Shown here one piece after another: positions 33,948 through 46,242 of a stretch of 64,000 nt of DNA. The notes under the pieces were generated by a model. The model saw only the letters and a list, made by a program, of their open reading frames with translations. It was not told where the DNA came from and did not search any database. The position numbers were made by a program, and so were the translations under genes. Position 1 is the first letter of the stretch. Every line of letters begins with the position of its first letter. The DNA comes from Paragonimus westermani (lineage: Eukaryota; Platyhelminthes; Trematoda; Plagiorchiida; Troglotrematidae). Location of the stretch: positions 67,084 through 131,083 of the forward strand of contig QNGE01000773.1 of NCBI GenBank assembly GCA_008508345.1, in the 5' to 3' direction.

Positions 33948-35510
33948 CTATGAAAGTTTGCTTAAGGAACGTTTGAGGCAATTCTTTCAAGAGGATTGAG
34001 GTTCCTTACCTATCTGATAAGCGATCTGGATAAATGGTAGGATTTGACTGGTGGGGTTTGAAAGCTGTTATCGGAGAGGACTAATGTAGTACCATGGAAT
34101 TTTCTTTGCCGCAGGGAACTCCCAGGCGATTCGATGGAATTTTTATGCCAATGACAATGGACCTGAGTCTAAGAGTGTGACATAACAGTCTCAATTAGAC
34201 CACAAAGTCTAAATTCTTTACTGGTTAGCGGGTGCGTCACACTGAGACTCTATCAGACGCTCCTACGAGACTCCTACTGAGACATCTTCTGTGGCAGGCT
34301 TATCAAGTGGTTCTATCGGTATAGTTAATTCAGCATCAATTAATCGTGCAACCAACTCTGTATCAGTTTTCTATGGTCTACACCAGGCAGCGATTTTATC
34401 AGGAGAGTAACCCGACCCGAAAACTAACTGAGTAGACCTGACCCAATCAAACTGGTGATCTGTTATTCCACATTTGTGCACTGATAAATACTCATCTATT
34501 CTACTCTTCATTCGGAGAGCTCACCAGGTTTGAGAAAAGTTTTCTAATACTGATTCGCGAATAGACAAAGCTAAGATTTTCTGAAAATGACCAAATCTGC
34601 CACACTACTTATCAGTAGTACAATCAACACCAAACCCAACTTGTTACAATATATTGTTCGAACATGGAGTTTGAAGCTATCTTACAGACGAATTTCACGA
34701 TTATGGGGTCCCATTATACGAAACCTATCTAGGAACAGTCGGGCAATTTTATCATTCATAATTTTCATCGCCATTCCTTGCAAGTCTTCTAACGCACCTC
34801 TACACAGCCTTTCAGTTTGTCTTCGGTGGCTTTCCACAGTCTAGATGAACTGTATGAATACCCTTCATTAGTTCACCAAAATCGAGTCACCTTAGTCAAG
34901 ATCGACGGCCATTCGTAATAACACATTCACGAACCACCAAATTTCCGGTTTGTACGACTCAATTCCAGCCCCAGGAACAGTAGTGAATGTGGTTACTAGT
35001 CCCCATGAAGATTATGAGTCATGAGGTATCCTTGCGGAGAATTCCTGCATAATCCACTTATGTTCGACCAGTGTTTCATCTGCCACTGTATGCCATTCAG
35101 TTCCTCTCTGGAATTTCAGTATTATTCGAAGGGGTGAAAAGTAGTTATACACCCTATGCTAATATGCTGCAAGTAAGTGGGAGCTGAGAATGTTCACGTA
35201 CATATGCGTCTGTTGCGGCTGAGTAAGACAGGAATATCGTCGGATCGCAACAACAAAACAAATGATTGTGCAAGAGCAATTAAACGAGGACCTGATGACA
35301 ATGCTCTGGTGACTGGTGACAGAATAAAAACCCCATGACAGAAACCTAGAAGATGTGATGAGCGCATTTCCATATGCAACAGCCTGCAGATACTGAATGG
35401 TCAGGAAAGTCTCATCTTATCCGAACTACTCTGATAACCAGGCGAATTTGTGTGTATCTTAACTGAAACACAAGCAGGCTCTGAGTTAAGTTTGCGCGTT
35501 AGCCAAGTTT

Positions 35511-35513
<3 letters not shown>
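33948..35513. other. no recognised feature
   Basis: The plus-strand frame at 34587-34844 is hydrophobic and unmatched. No paired splice signals or repeats were recognised. Confidence 0.4.
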
Positions 35514-35565
<52 letters not shown>

Positions 35566-35566
35566 G
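35514..35566 (+). repeat. (TTG)n microsatellite
   Basis: About 17-18 perfect TTG units. On the minus strand it reads as a run of threonine (or AAC/CAA) codons and creates a spurious open frame. It is a likely length-polymorphic marker. Confidence 0.95.
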
Positions 35567-36604
35567 CAACCTCGACAATTCGTCCCAACTTTAGTGAACT
35601 GGGACTTATAAGGTAAATTTCACAACTGGTAATGTTGTTGAGGGGCACATTCAACATGTTTTTTTGAGTCTGTAGAATGTTTCCCAAGTACAAATAACCT
35701 TTTCGGACGCTATATTTAGAGGAGTATTGGGACCCCAACTGTTGACTGTTCGTTTATCTTCACAGTGCAATCAGCATTCCTTACGAGTTGTACGTAATCA
35801 TTTCGAGTAGGCAGTTTAGCACAAAACCATATACGTCACAGAATTTCTTTCACTATCTGTTTGAACATTATGATAAAACGTCCAAAAACATCATTCACTT
35901 TCGTAGAACACTTATAAGGGAACTGAGAGAGTGTAAAGCGATCTATCGTGGATCATTTTGATTGGAAGATGTATCCACGTTTTCGTCTCCAAGTAGCTAC
36001 ACTGTACGAGGCGAGTGTTATTATCCTGTCTGGTTGAACGCCCGAATTCCTTCACAGCTTCTTATTCCGGAAGGTACAAGATTTCCTGCAATGATCGCAT
36101 TTTGTGGTAGGTTTGCAATCCCTAGTCACTGAATTTCTGAAGATTATTAGCCGTCATTTATGGACAACCACAGATTGTTACCTACTGTCAATCGTTGTCC
36201 TTCTATCGTTTCATGTTATTAATTTTAGTCAGTACCTATCCATTGAGCTACGTCCAATCAAAAATTGCATGGGTGCTGGTTGAGAGTCACCTTGATGATT
36301 CAGCTTGATTGATGCGGACAGTGCTGTTTTATATATTTCCGGTATCTTCATCGTCGTTTAATTTAGACGCGCCCGGATGCAGTGGAGAGGTTACCTGTAT
36401 TTATTCCAGGATGGGCTCTGATGGGTTTGTTTTATTTGTCGTCGTTCTGTCCCACACGATGTTTTAACTGGTCTCCGTATCAATCAGTATATTGTAACAG
36501 CGCTATAGCGGTAACGTGCTGAATGTACCACACAACGTCTGTGCCACACACTACAGTCAGATCCACCAGGGTACCAACGTGCTGTGCTCAAGAATCAATA
36601 ATGG

Positions 36605-36838
36605 TCTACCAAATGGAATGATGCATGCAGCTTGGTTGTTTGTTTGCAGGGTGTAGGCACCTTGATGCTGAATGTTTGAATATGGATGTAGTCATTTTCA
36701 GTAGTTAGGTCCCTTCCCGTCCCCTTCTTTTTCCTTCTCTCTTTCTATACAGTGTTTGCTGTTTCTTCATGGTTGTGTGGCAGTTAAGCATTAGTGTGAA
36801 CCACTGATGTATTGCTGTCTATGATGATGATGATGATG
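36605..36838 (+). repeat. dispersed ~200 bp repeat, copy B
   Basis: Plus-strand partner of the repeat at 12030-12225. It shares the GTGTAGGCACCTTGATGCTG block, the AGTTAGGTCC block and the AACCACTGATGTATTGCTGTC block. Between them it has a pyrimidine tract (about 36716-36750). It ends in TGATGATGATGATGATGCATG. No coding capacity. Confidence 0.75.
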
Positions 36839-37116
36839 CATGCAGATAGTGAAAGCCGTATATAGAGAAGGTGCACGTGTATATATCCACGATAGCCCTG
36901 CGTGATGTTTGACCGTATCACACTCATTAAGATGAACATATGGTTAGAGAAAATAACTCTGAATCACCGGTTAAGTGCAATTTCATTTGTCTTGCAAACG
37001 ACCATGAGTTCAAACAAATGAAGTGCGCTGCTTATACAGTTGGTGGTGAAACGTCCCTAATCAATATAACATAATTGGTCGTTAGTCGTATGAAACATGA
37101 GAAGGCATTGACTTAC

Positions 37117-37468
37117 TCTGTACCTGCTACAAGACATGCGGAGATCTGCGCCAGCGTTGACAAAACCGGATAGCCGTCATATCCATGTGACCAACTCTGA
37201 CGTAAGCTAAATCTGACGGTGTACGCATCACCCAGTGTTCCGGACAGTCTCACAGACAGGGTATCACCAGGGTAGCGCACACGAGAGTAGTGCATACGAG
37301 AATATTCCACATTCCGTATATGTGACTTATCTGCGGAAACAGTGTAGTTTGGGGCATGATGACTGCCGGGAAACGGGTCCATGTAAATTCCATCCACTTG
37401 CCGAACTCTGGATGCTGCAAGTTTTCCCGTAGAGTTTGATTGCACAAAAAGGCATGTAATAGAAGTTT
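37117..37468 (-). CDS. exon, unidentified extracellular-type peptide
   Basis: A 352 bp exon follows a GCCTTTCAG acceptor and ends at a consensus donor ACAGA|GTAAGT. The open frame has ITCLFVQSNSTGKLAAS, RQVDGIYMDPFPGSHHAPNY, then VRYPGDTLSVRLSGTLGDAY, TVRFSLRQSWSHGYDGYPVL and STLAQISACLV. Two N-glycosylation sequons (NST, NYT) and the strand-rich pattern suggest an extracellular domain. It could be an upstream exon of the FRAS1/FREM-like gene, but I do not recognise the domain. Confidence 0.6.
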
Positions 37469-40400
37469 CTGAAAGGCTCAGCAAATTTTTAATAAAATTT
37501 AACGGTGCTTATTTGTTAATCTGACAAATTGCAATGGTAATATGAAACTGGAAACCACGCAATCTTTTGCTTAGATTAATTGCAGCAAATAGCGGTAACA
37601 ACTTACGGAGCGAACTTGCTGTGTCGTGTAGTTACCGCACTAGCAAAAGGGACTGTTGAACGTTGTAAGTTAGTGGAACTCATATGTCAACGGTCTGTTG
37701 GGTAGGGACATTTAATTACATCTGGGGAATCATTTCGTGAACAGGGGCTTTGGGATGAAGTGTATTATGAAATGTGTAAAATATTCGAATTTATATCAGC
37801 CAGCTAACACCCTGTTTTTGCTTATGTACTGTCATGTTAGTTACTGCCTGCAACACTAATCACCAGTTTGCTAGTTAGCCCCAATTTTAACTTGTGAAAA
37901 CCGCTTCGTGCACATTTTTCCTTGATACTTCCAGCAGAGTATGCATCTGTGTTCTTACGGTCTCCGTGGGGATTAACAACTGTGTTGAGGTCGTATTAGC
38001 TCAATAGTATGTTGTCGTTTAATAATACTACAGTTACACTATGAATTCTGATAACCCCTAAAGAATTTCGTCCAGATTTTGGCGCTCCGATGGTATTAGG
38101 TCAACAGTTTTTGACCTGGTAGACCGTGTTACCAAACTGTTACCTATTAGGATGTAAGTCCTTCTAACAGAAGGATCAGGCGTTTGCAGGTCAGTTATCG
38201 GGTCCTTCCGCGGGTATTCCCTTGGTGAGCCGAATAAAAATAACTATTTACGTTGGTTCCCCAAGAAACACATTTTACAACGTGAGAAACTATGAGATTG
38301 GTTTCAGCCGGTTCAGTTTCATTAAGTCTTGCGTAGACAACCGCGTGTCTGTTCTATTCAAGGTTTGGCATACGCCGTAACGGAGACAGGCATTATTGGA
38401 CAAAGTGTTGTGCGTTACATCACGTCGCACAGTATAGTTGGACCACATGAACTGTTCAACTCAAAGATTGTGCAGAAGTTGGTCACTTGCATTTCAGTCG
38501 GTTTGTTCACGATCGAAGTGTACTGAATTTGTCAGCCTGAACGGACAGTTTTCATCGTATTTATATCGCTGCTCAGTTCTTCTTAAGCCTCTTGTTACAG
38601 ATATGGAGTAATGCAATGTGGATATTAATTACGTCGTGTTACAGATATGTTCATCTAGTCTAGGAAATTTAACCCTCACATTCTGAGTGTACTGCTGGGG
38701 TCTAGGCTAAATATTTTCAACGCCTGTTACAAAACGGACTTCAACTACCGCGTTATCCTAATAATTTAGTAAGTTACTCGAACAATTGCAGGAAGTATGG
38801 TAAAACCATATATAATTATCGAAAGCTCAGCAACTAAATCGTCAAAATCGGAAAACAACTTAATTAAAATACCAACTTCAGTTCAATCTACAAACATTCT
38901 AACCGTCAACAATCACGCAATCGTCACCGAAAGGCATACTTACCTGAATGAGACGATGATAAACGAAGACCATGGTATTGACTGACATTCCATTGTCTAT
39001 GATAAGATGTGCTGGATGAGACATGTACGTGATCCAGACGATTAGTACACGGCGTTATCGTGAGCCAAAACGATCGATTGGTACCGATGAAATACTGAAA
39101 CCTTATTAGGAGAAAAAGTAATGTACACTGAATAATTATACATATTGACTTTAGCACGGTTTATGCATCTTCATTCGACTGGTAGAACAAATTACCCGTC
39201 GTTTTCTTAGTTACTCAATCAACCAATCAGTCAGTCAAAGTGTGTACCTGTGCATGTCGCATGTTGCATTTATCGGCTTGATTGGTTCGTTTTCTTGAGA
39301 TTCATGCATCTAGCAAAATCGGAAAGAAAAACAAGGTTGAATTTCAACTATACTGGTTACTCCAGCGTAATGAACCATCAGTTTTATTTTTACGGCTAAG
39401 TTTTGCACTAAGCAGATTCTCATAGTTAGTCACAGTCGACTTTGTTTCGCCTTGGAGTACTGCTAACTCAGCCGGGTATCAGCTTGCAATGGGATTAAGA
39501 CCAAACTGTGGGCAACGTTAACGGAGCGTCTGCAAAATATGGCTTTCATTTTCCACCTGATAACAAGACTGTTGCTTGTCTTATAATTTCACACCGGTGA
39601 TACCTCAGAAGTTGATTTTTTTAGAATTGGCGCTTCTCACCATTTTCTCCTAACCGTTGTGTTTGTCAATCCATACTAAGCCATCGCAGTATCAGATGGC
39701 AACGACGTGGTTTTGAGCTGAGTATGTTCTCGTATGTTCTACCCAAAAACAATCAAACTTTAGAATTACCTTTTCGCTTTCCAAATATCCTATAACTTTC
39801 CGATTTTTGAGAGTCTAGTTAACAAGCAGCTTACTACAAACCGTTCACACCTTGTTGTGTTTCTATGGTTTTATACTTTATGTCCATTGTTCCTCTATTT
39901 TCTCGTCTGTTCTTAGTGTTCTTCTCTCGCTTTTGACAACGGAGATTAAGGACGAAGTGGCTTGTAGATTTTTTTACATTATTCGCAGTAATGTCTGCAC
40001 GCTGTCTGGATATGAGTAGATGGACCGTCGTTCTTCCGTGGATAGTTCTTTTTAAGCGGCTCTAATTTTGCTAGGTCACGCTCACTGTAAGTACTAACTC
40101 AGGTGGCTTCATTTTGGCATACTGTCATTGAATCGTTTCCGACGTGTTTGTATGTCATTCACGATTGATGTACCTTGTGTACTGTAAGCTTCTATGGATA
40201 AGCAGTTAGTTTTGTCCTTCTCAGTATCCACTTACGTACCCTGATGAACACTGTCCTTGGGTGCACACGCCCACGATATTGTACACAACAACCGTAACTC
40301 TGATGACGCTAAAGGTGTTCTTTCGCACTTATTCAATCAGTTCTACGATTCTGGCACCAGAGTTTTGAAATACTCAACTATTCCACGTTCCGACAGCATC

Positions 40401-40603
40401 CCAACCCAATTCGTCTGTTGTATTCACCGTGTTTCAGCTGCAGACTGCAACATACCTTAGTTGAGATGATATTTTTCATTCACAGTAGTAACCCGTCAAT
40501 TTGCTACCTTGCCAGGCTTGCAAAATTTATGACTGAGGCGTGGCGACGAAAGGTAAGGAAGCGTCGGTGCACCACCAAACAGTGGAAACAAACCTGACCT
40601 AAT
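37469..40603. other. no recognised feature
   Basis: Intron or intergenic DNA. Frames at 38329-38526, 38797-38985 and 40257-40460 (plus) lack domain and splice support. Confidence 0.4.
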
Positions 40604-40689
40604 TGATAAACAGATTGGGAAAAACACAACCTTACGAGCAAGTTGTAATACTCTACGTTTCTACCACCTCGGGTGGCCTTCCTCAGGAA
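40604..40689 (+). repeat. palindromic foldback element, single arm (copy 2)
   Basis: One arm only, from TGATAAACAGATTGGG through TTACGAGCAAGTTGTAATAC to GGTGGCCTTCCTCAGGA. It stops exactly at the palindrome centre region, as expected for a half-deleted foldback. Confidence 0.75.
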
Positions 40690-42456
40690 AAGAAATGACT
40701 AGTTCATCATAGGGTTTTATGCGTCAGTGTTACCGATCACTGAGAGTTTGGGCAGAACAACTAAGGCGTTGTGACAGAAGAATGTTGGTACTGTGGCAAA
40801 TTTCAGTGCAAATACACTGGCGGTCCAAAACTTGCTAACCACTACGTACGTACGGTGTACTGACCACAAAGCGTCACCTCTTTAAATTGTACGCATCAAT
40901 GCCTTATGATTATCTTATCATACGCAAACATCCACACCGATGCTGTTGTTCACCTGTGACACTGTCCGTCAATACTTTGGAGGGCTGCTGCAATCTTGGT
41001 AAGACCAACCAAATACATTTCAAAATAGAGTAATGTTTCCTTCATGAAACTTGTCAATTTGATCGTTTTGAAGCGCATTTCAACCTACAAAGGATAGTTC
41101 GAATGCATCAGGCCAAAGCTCGTCAACCTTTGCTTTTCTGGACTCTCTTCGATTCACTGAGTTTCAGTCTTGAGATGAAAAATTATAATACTGGTGACGT
41201 ATGCGATATGGTAGAATAACTCGGTAATTCCTTTACACATCTGGTAGATGTCTGTGCTTCACTTCTAACGTTGTCCAATGATCGTTTCGGGTAACTAAGT
41301 GTACCGCATCAGACATTCAACTGTGTCGAGTATTCGAATTTCGAATACACACTTTTTTAGTTGGCTTGTAAGAGATGAAGAATTCGTCAGATGCAAATAA
41401 ACTAGCCTTTTTAATTATCCAATTCGCTTGCTTCAGTCATTTCGCGGCTCCCAGTCTCTTCAGAAGAGATACAGTTCGGAAAATTTTGAATTTCGTTTAG
41501 ACTTGAACAAACGTCAGGAACGGTGTCCAAAGGCGTCAAGCACTTTGCCAAACTGACCTTCTGACTAATTTTGTTGCACATTCAAGTAAAGTGTTCAAAT
41601 TGTTCCCCAAGAATTTACATGCAGATCACTTTAATCTTATGTTGTTGACACATATGATTATACTCAGTAAATACGCTAAGCTATTTCTTTCGATGGTGCA
41701 AACTATTACTGTCCGTCCGCAAACCGGAACAGTTCAGGCGAATATAAACACCGAACCGTACTTATGTGAGCAAAACTGCCGGCAATCATTTGATCGCCAC
41801 CCCGGTGTTGTCTGATGCCTCGAACGTGAAGTCATGTGATTCAGACCACGTGAGTCACAATGAGCGGAAAATGGACCGGTTCATCTTGCGCCAGAAAACT
41901 TTCAGGTGCGTGCATGAACTCAATCATGATACCAATCTCTGCGTCAGCAGCTAATTATTGATTGGTTTTGCGCGACGTACATGATGTACACAGATTTCCT
42001 ATCACGCGTTCGCTGGTTTTGTTTTACTGAACTTATCCTCGATATTGGATGTACAGAGGAAGCCATAAGAACACTGAATTTCATTTATTTGGGATAACAT
42101 GACAGAGCAGTAAAGAGCTTGTTGAAATCAGCTACATTTGTGTTGACTTGCGCATGGGCTATTATGTAATTATGTCTACATATTCGAACGCACACGTCCG
42201 TCCCACTTACCGTATACTGAATCATTATCTTTTGACTGGTCCAGACGATGATTACGTACCAGCTAACACGTCTTTATCCACCGTATATTCGATGACAGTT
42301 ATTCCCACTATTAATCCCATGCAACACTTAAACTGTTTCCCATTGAGTTATGATCTTACGTTCATTGTTTCTTCGCTGTATGAACGATCCATTTTCATTG
42401 TCTTCAACGGAACTCCATTTAATCCTAATTGGTAGTTTGACAGTTTTATAATTTTG
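40690..42456. other. no recognised gene
   Basis: The frame at 42148-42435 (plus, 95 codons) is unmatched and has no supporting splice signals. No other structure was seen. Confidence 0.35.
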
Positions 42457-42841
42457 GATGAGAGTCAACTGTGAAAAGTCAGGGCTTCGACTGGATTCGA
42501 ATCAGCGGCAGAAACAAAATATCTTCAAGCAGCAAGCGCTTTACCAGCTGAACTAAAAAGCCACATCAGAAGCTCGGAAATTTCACATTTGGACTCTGTT
42601 ACCCGCCCACCCCACTGTTTGAGAAATCCTGCCGGGGTAGACGATCCTCTGGTTCATTTGGTAGATTTCACGTGTGACAGTGGGACTGGTGGATAACAGA
42701 GTCCAAATGTGAAATTTCCGAGCTTCTGATGTGGCTTTTTAGTTCAGCTGGTAGAGCGCTTGCTGCTTGAAGATATGTTGTTTTTGCCGCTGGTTCGACT
42801 CCAATCGAAGCCCTGACTTTTCAAAGTTGAGTCTCATCTAA
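42457..42841. repeat. tRNA-like foldback (inverted repeat with ~55 bp loop)
   Basis: Arms at 42457-42620 (minus sense) and 42676-42841 (plus sense) are over 90% identical. Each holds a tRNA-like segment with a textbook D-arm/box A (TAGTTCAGCTGGTAGAGCG) and box B (GGTTCGACTCC). The ends GGCTTTT and CGAAGCC can pair as an acceptor stem. The anticodon region is too long and does not fold as a cloverleaf, so this is a tRNA-derived repeat, not a tRNA gene. A transcript of the whole element would form a stem of more than 150 bp. Confidence 0.75.
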
Positions 42842-43982
42842 ACTCTGTTTTTCGGTGATTTCCTGTTAATCTTGATAGCTTTCAGCAGCTACCGATTTGG
42901 GTTATCAGTCTACTGAACCGTTTATAGAGCTCAAAAGCAGCTCGCTCTGCCTTATTCGTCTGTTCTGTCTATATTGCACTAACTTCTTGTTAGTTCAGTT
43001 CTCTAGTGATCTAACGGTGAATTCGCTCTCGTTTCTATAGTTATCCTACATAAAGGTTCGGTGTTCAACTTGAGGCCTATAGTTACCGCGTTGGTTGCCC
43101 TGTCCGATGCTGTTTCCATCAACTGACGATTGGAAAGTTGGATTTAATATCGCCATTTATAGCTTGTTGTGTTGCGTAGCAGGCAGTCTCGTTTGCGAGT
43201 ACATTCGGGAACTATGAGGCAAGTCTCAATGCCAGGAAGATGGACCAGAAGCGAATATTGGAATAGTGTGTACAAACTATGGGGGAATGCCACCAGGGCG
43301 AATGGCAACGTAGTGCTACCCAATCTGTGTGAGTGCACATCAACCGTGCAAATGCGCATTTGTGGTCTCATGTTTTAACGCAACCTGTACGGGAGTTCGT
43401 GCACTAAACAACTCTGTGAACCAAGCATCTTTTGTGTTCACAACGGTTGAACTTCTTTGATGGATTCATCGGATACATATTGCCAAAAATTTCGCAACCT
43501 TGCAGTATCAACCACGCCCTCAACTACATCGGCAACTCAGTACACGGTAGTGCCTGACACTTAGAACCGGCTTTCCTAGTTGTGAAGCCTGCCTTTTGAT
43601 GAGAACTTTCTACCTGTAAAAGTCTACTAATTCTGAATCTCTATGCTCACCCGTATCTTCTCAGACCCTTTGTTGACAGTATTGTACTAAGCTTGCCGAT
43701 CTTCACTTCTGCACTTTTTGTCCAGTATAGGCGGTTAGATGTGGCTGTGATCGGGAGTCCTTCGGCCAGAAGCTTCTGACAGTACCAGTAATTATTTCTG
43801 AATTGTAGACTGACGTCAGTTAATAAGTTGGTTATTAAAGACTTCGGTGCAATTAAATTGAGTGCAATACGCAGGTAATAACATTCGCACAAGCATTCGA
43901 CCAGTTCCCTTCAAGAAAACGATTCGAGTTTTGATATCGACGAAACCTGTCAATAGCTTATGACGTTCTACAAAGAGTATAA

Positions 43983-44095
43983 CACGAGTCTAATGCTTCC
44001 GGTTGAAATCGGTTGACCAAGAGATCTTCATGAGTGCGAAAGCTGCGATCACTTTTGTGTGGTTTTCACTTCCGTAGTAATCTGATGCTGAATAT
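43983..44095 (+). mobile_element. hammerhead-SINE remnant (3' part)
   Basis: ACGAGTCTAATGCTTC, a small hairpin GGTTGAAATC, then GAGTGCGAAAGCTGCGATCAC follow the 3' part of the SINEs at 5731 and 7858 downstream of the ribozyme cleavage site. The tRNA-like head and the CTGANGA box are absent. Confidence 0.55.
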
Positions 44096-45991
44096 CCAGT
44101 CAACTTTTGTTTGAAGGAAGGACAGCTTTCAGCATCACATTGACGTCCATTCCATGTGATGGGTATCTGACTATACACCTTTCTGATTTGAAATGACAAT
44201 TTTCGTATCGTCGCATTTATACCGAGATCGTAATTAATGACTGATACTTCTATGAGAAGAGGTTAATCTAAGAAAGGTGTTATCTGAGCTGGGGTCAGTT
44301 AACAGAATGGAACATCGGGAGATACATTTACCACTACACATTGCGAATATTATGAAAATGTTTGTATGCGGTTTAACCGAAACCTGCAGATATTTAATGG
44401 AATTGCATTGGTTCTCTTACTTTCCAGACCGGCGCCATGTATGTGCAACTTTCGAGTGCGACCGACTAATTTCTCCAATGTTGCATCTGACTGTGGTTGA
44501 TTCTGAAGGCTTCATCTTTACCCGGTGACATTCTGCCAATGGATCGATTCCGGCCCGCAAGGAACGAGATGCACTCACACACACACAGATGATCTGGGAC
44601 TACACACGGCACGTGGCCTCGTTTGCGTGGTGAGACGCAGACGACTGGCCTGAGACAACAATGCTTGGAACATATATTTGATTTTGGGTTACCGACACCA
44701 TTATGTGAAAATTTTATTTGTTACAAATACTGGTGTGCCTGCGTGTGTACACAGCCCGTTAAAATTCAGGCATGCATGCATACACGCACAAATGCTTATG
44801 CACTTTTGTCTGCACAAAATCTATTCGAAACGGCATTGTTGCTAGTGGGGGTATCACGGAAGAAAATTAGCCCAGCACGCGCTGTGCTAGTGTCTGCAAC
44901 CGAGCTGACCTGTGCATCAGCTCGTCTGAAGTGGTGTACCTGCCTGCGTGTAAGCGTGTACACTCGTGTACGTGCGCTAGCGTATGTGGCTACTTCCGAA
45001 TTTGATTCGATTGAATGACGCCAACAGCACGTGAGAGAAAATTTTTTTTCTTGAATATGTTTCCCTAAGCGACGGGTTATCAACAAACAACCCTGTGTGC
45101 AAGCTTGTAAGTGAGAGTATGCAATGTGGCTACCTTCGGTGAACTGGTTTCATGACATTTGTTGATAGTAAGTGAACGCAAGGAAATCCGGTAAATGCCT
45201 CAGCAGTTCACCGGTTGCCAGAACAAGCAAGATGGGGTTGTGAAAAACGGTATACAAGTGATTAAGTAACAAGATACTTTTTTGCTCGTCCCAAGTTAGT
45301 TTACTGAAGCGGCAAAATGGCAATCATCCAGTCAAGGTCCGTTTCATTGAAGCAACTGACTGATGGTCGACTAAAAAGTGCCGTCTGGCAAAACCAGCTA
45401 TACAGAATGTTACTGAACACGTAAACTGGAGCCACTAGGATAATATACGATGTAGCATATAAATATGGGTAACCAACTGGACAAATAGATTAGTGTAAAT
45501 CAAGACACTGCATTATACGTACAAATGTTATCAGACTCTTGAGTCATTCAAAATTACACCTTGATGAAGTTCTTTTCTATACCCTCAACCTACTTGGAAT
45601 CAACACTGTCCATAATAGCGTTTACTCGGAATATTTCTACGCACTAGTAAGGCAGAAATTGTCTTTAAGCCTGCATACGTACTCTTACAAGGGACCTGAA
45701 ACCTCGTTCAGGCTAAATTTTACACATAGTGGCCTATTACAGTAAAAAACCGCGTTGTTCAACATTTGTATCTGCACTTCTCTGTCCACTAAGCGAACCT
45801 ATTTCACGTTCAATATACACTCGTCAGCAGTTCCTCAAAAATAACTCTTGGGGAAGGGTCTGGCGAAAATTATTCAGTTGTTCGTACTTCAGAGGGCATG
45901 ATTTAATGTTTGGTATCCCACGGGAAAGGGATTCGGATTACACTCATCCACGTTTATCCTGTCATCGATCGATTCAGTACATGCTGCACAC
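44096..45991. other. no recognised gene
   Basis: A short CA run lies near 44577-44588. The 131-codon frame at 44623-45018 (plus) is built on GT/CA-rich sequence and is not convincing. Confidence 0.4.
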
Positions 45992-46242
45992 AATTTTTGT
46001 GTTGCTAAGCAAATCGAAAATTAATGCGTCCATAGGACTGACATTCAACAGAGATGAGTCTTTGTCATTTCGACCTGTCGTACACATTGCGTTTTGTGTC
46101 CAGTTGGACGTGATGTCCGTGAACCTCACTTGTTGTGGGAGGACAGGAAGATTCTCGGGTGTACTTGAATCAAACAAGTTGGCCGACTCAATGAACGGAC
46201 AATTTTCCAAGTGACTTTCTGACACCGACTTGGATGTTCTGT
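45992..46242 (-). CDS. candidate exon, unidentified
   Basis: After a CTACCTCAG acceptor the minus frame is open: TSKSVSESHLENCPFIESAN, then LFDSSTPENLPVLPQQVRF, TDITSNWTQNAM and SPMDALIFDLLSNTKI. The overlapping plus frame (45729-46214) is longer but poorer in composition. The donor (GTGTGC at 45986-45991) is weak. No domain was recognised. It could be an upstream exon of the same large gene. Confidence 0.4.

Noticed and set aside
42720..42815. Functional tRNA gene
   Set aside because: Box A and box B are good, but the anticodon arm cannot form and the T-stem has mismatches. The inverted second copy shows that it is a repeat.
45729..46214. 161-codon plus-strand ORF
   Set aside because: It overlaps a minus-strand frame of better composition with an acceptor. 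The plus peptide has no recognisable features.
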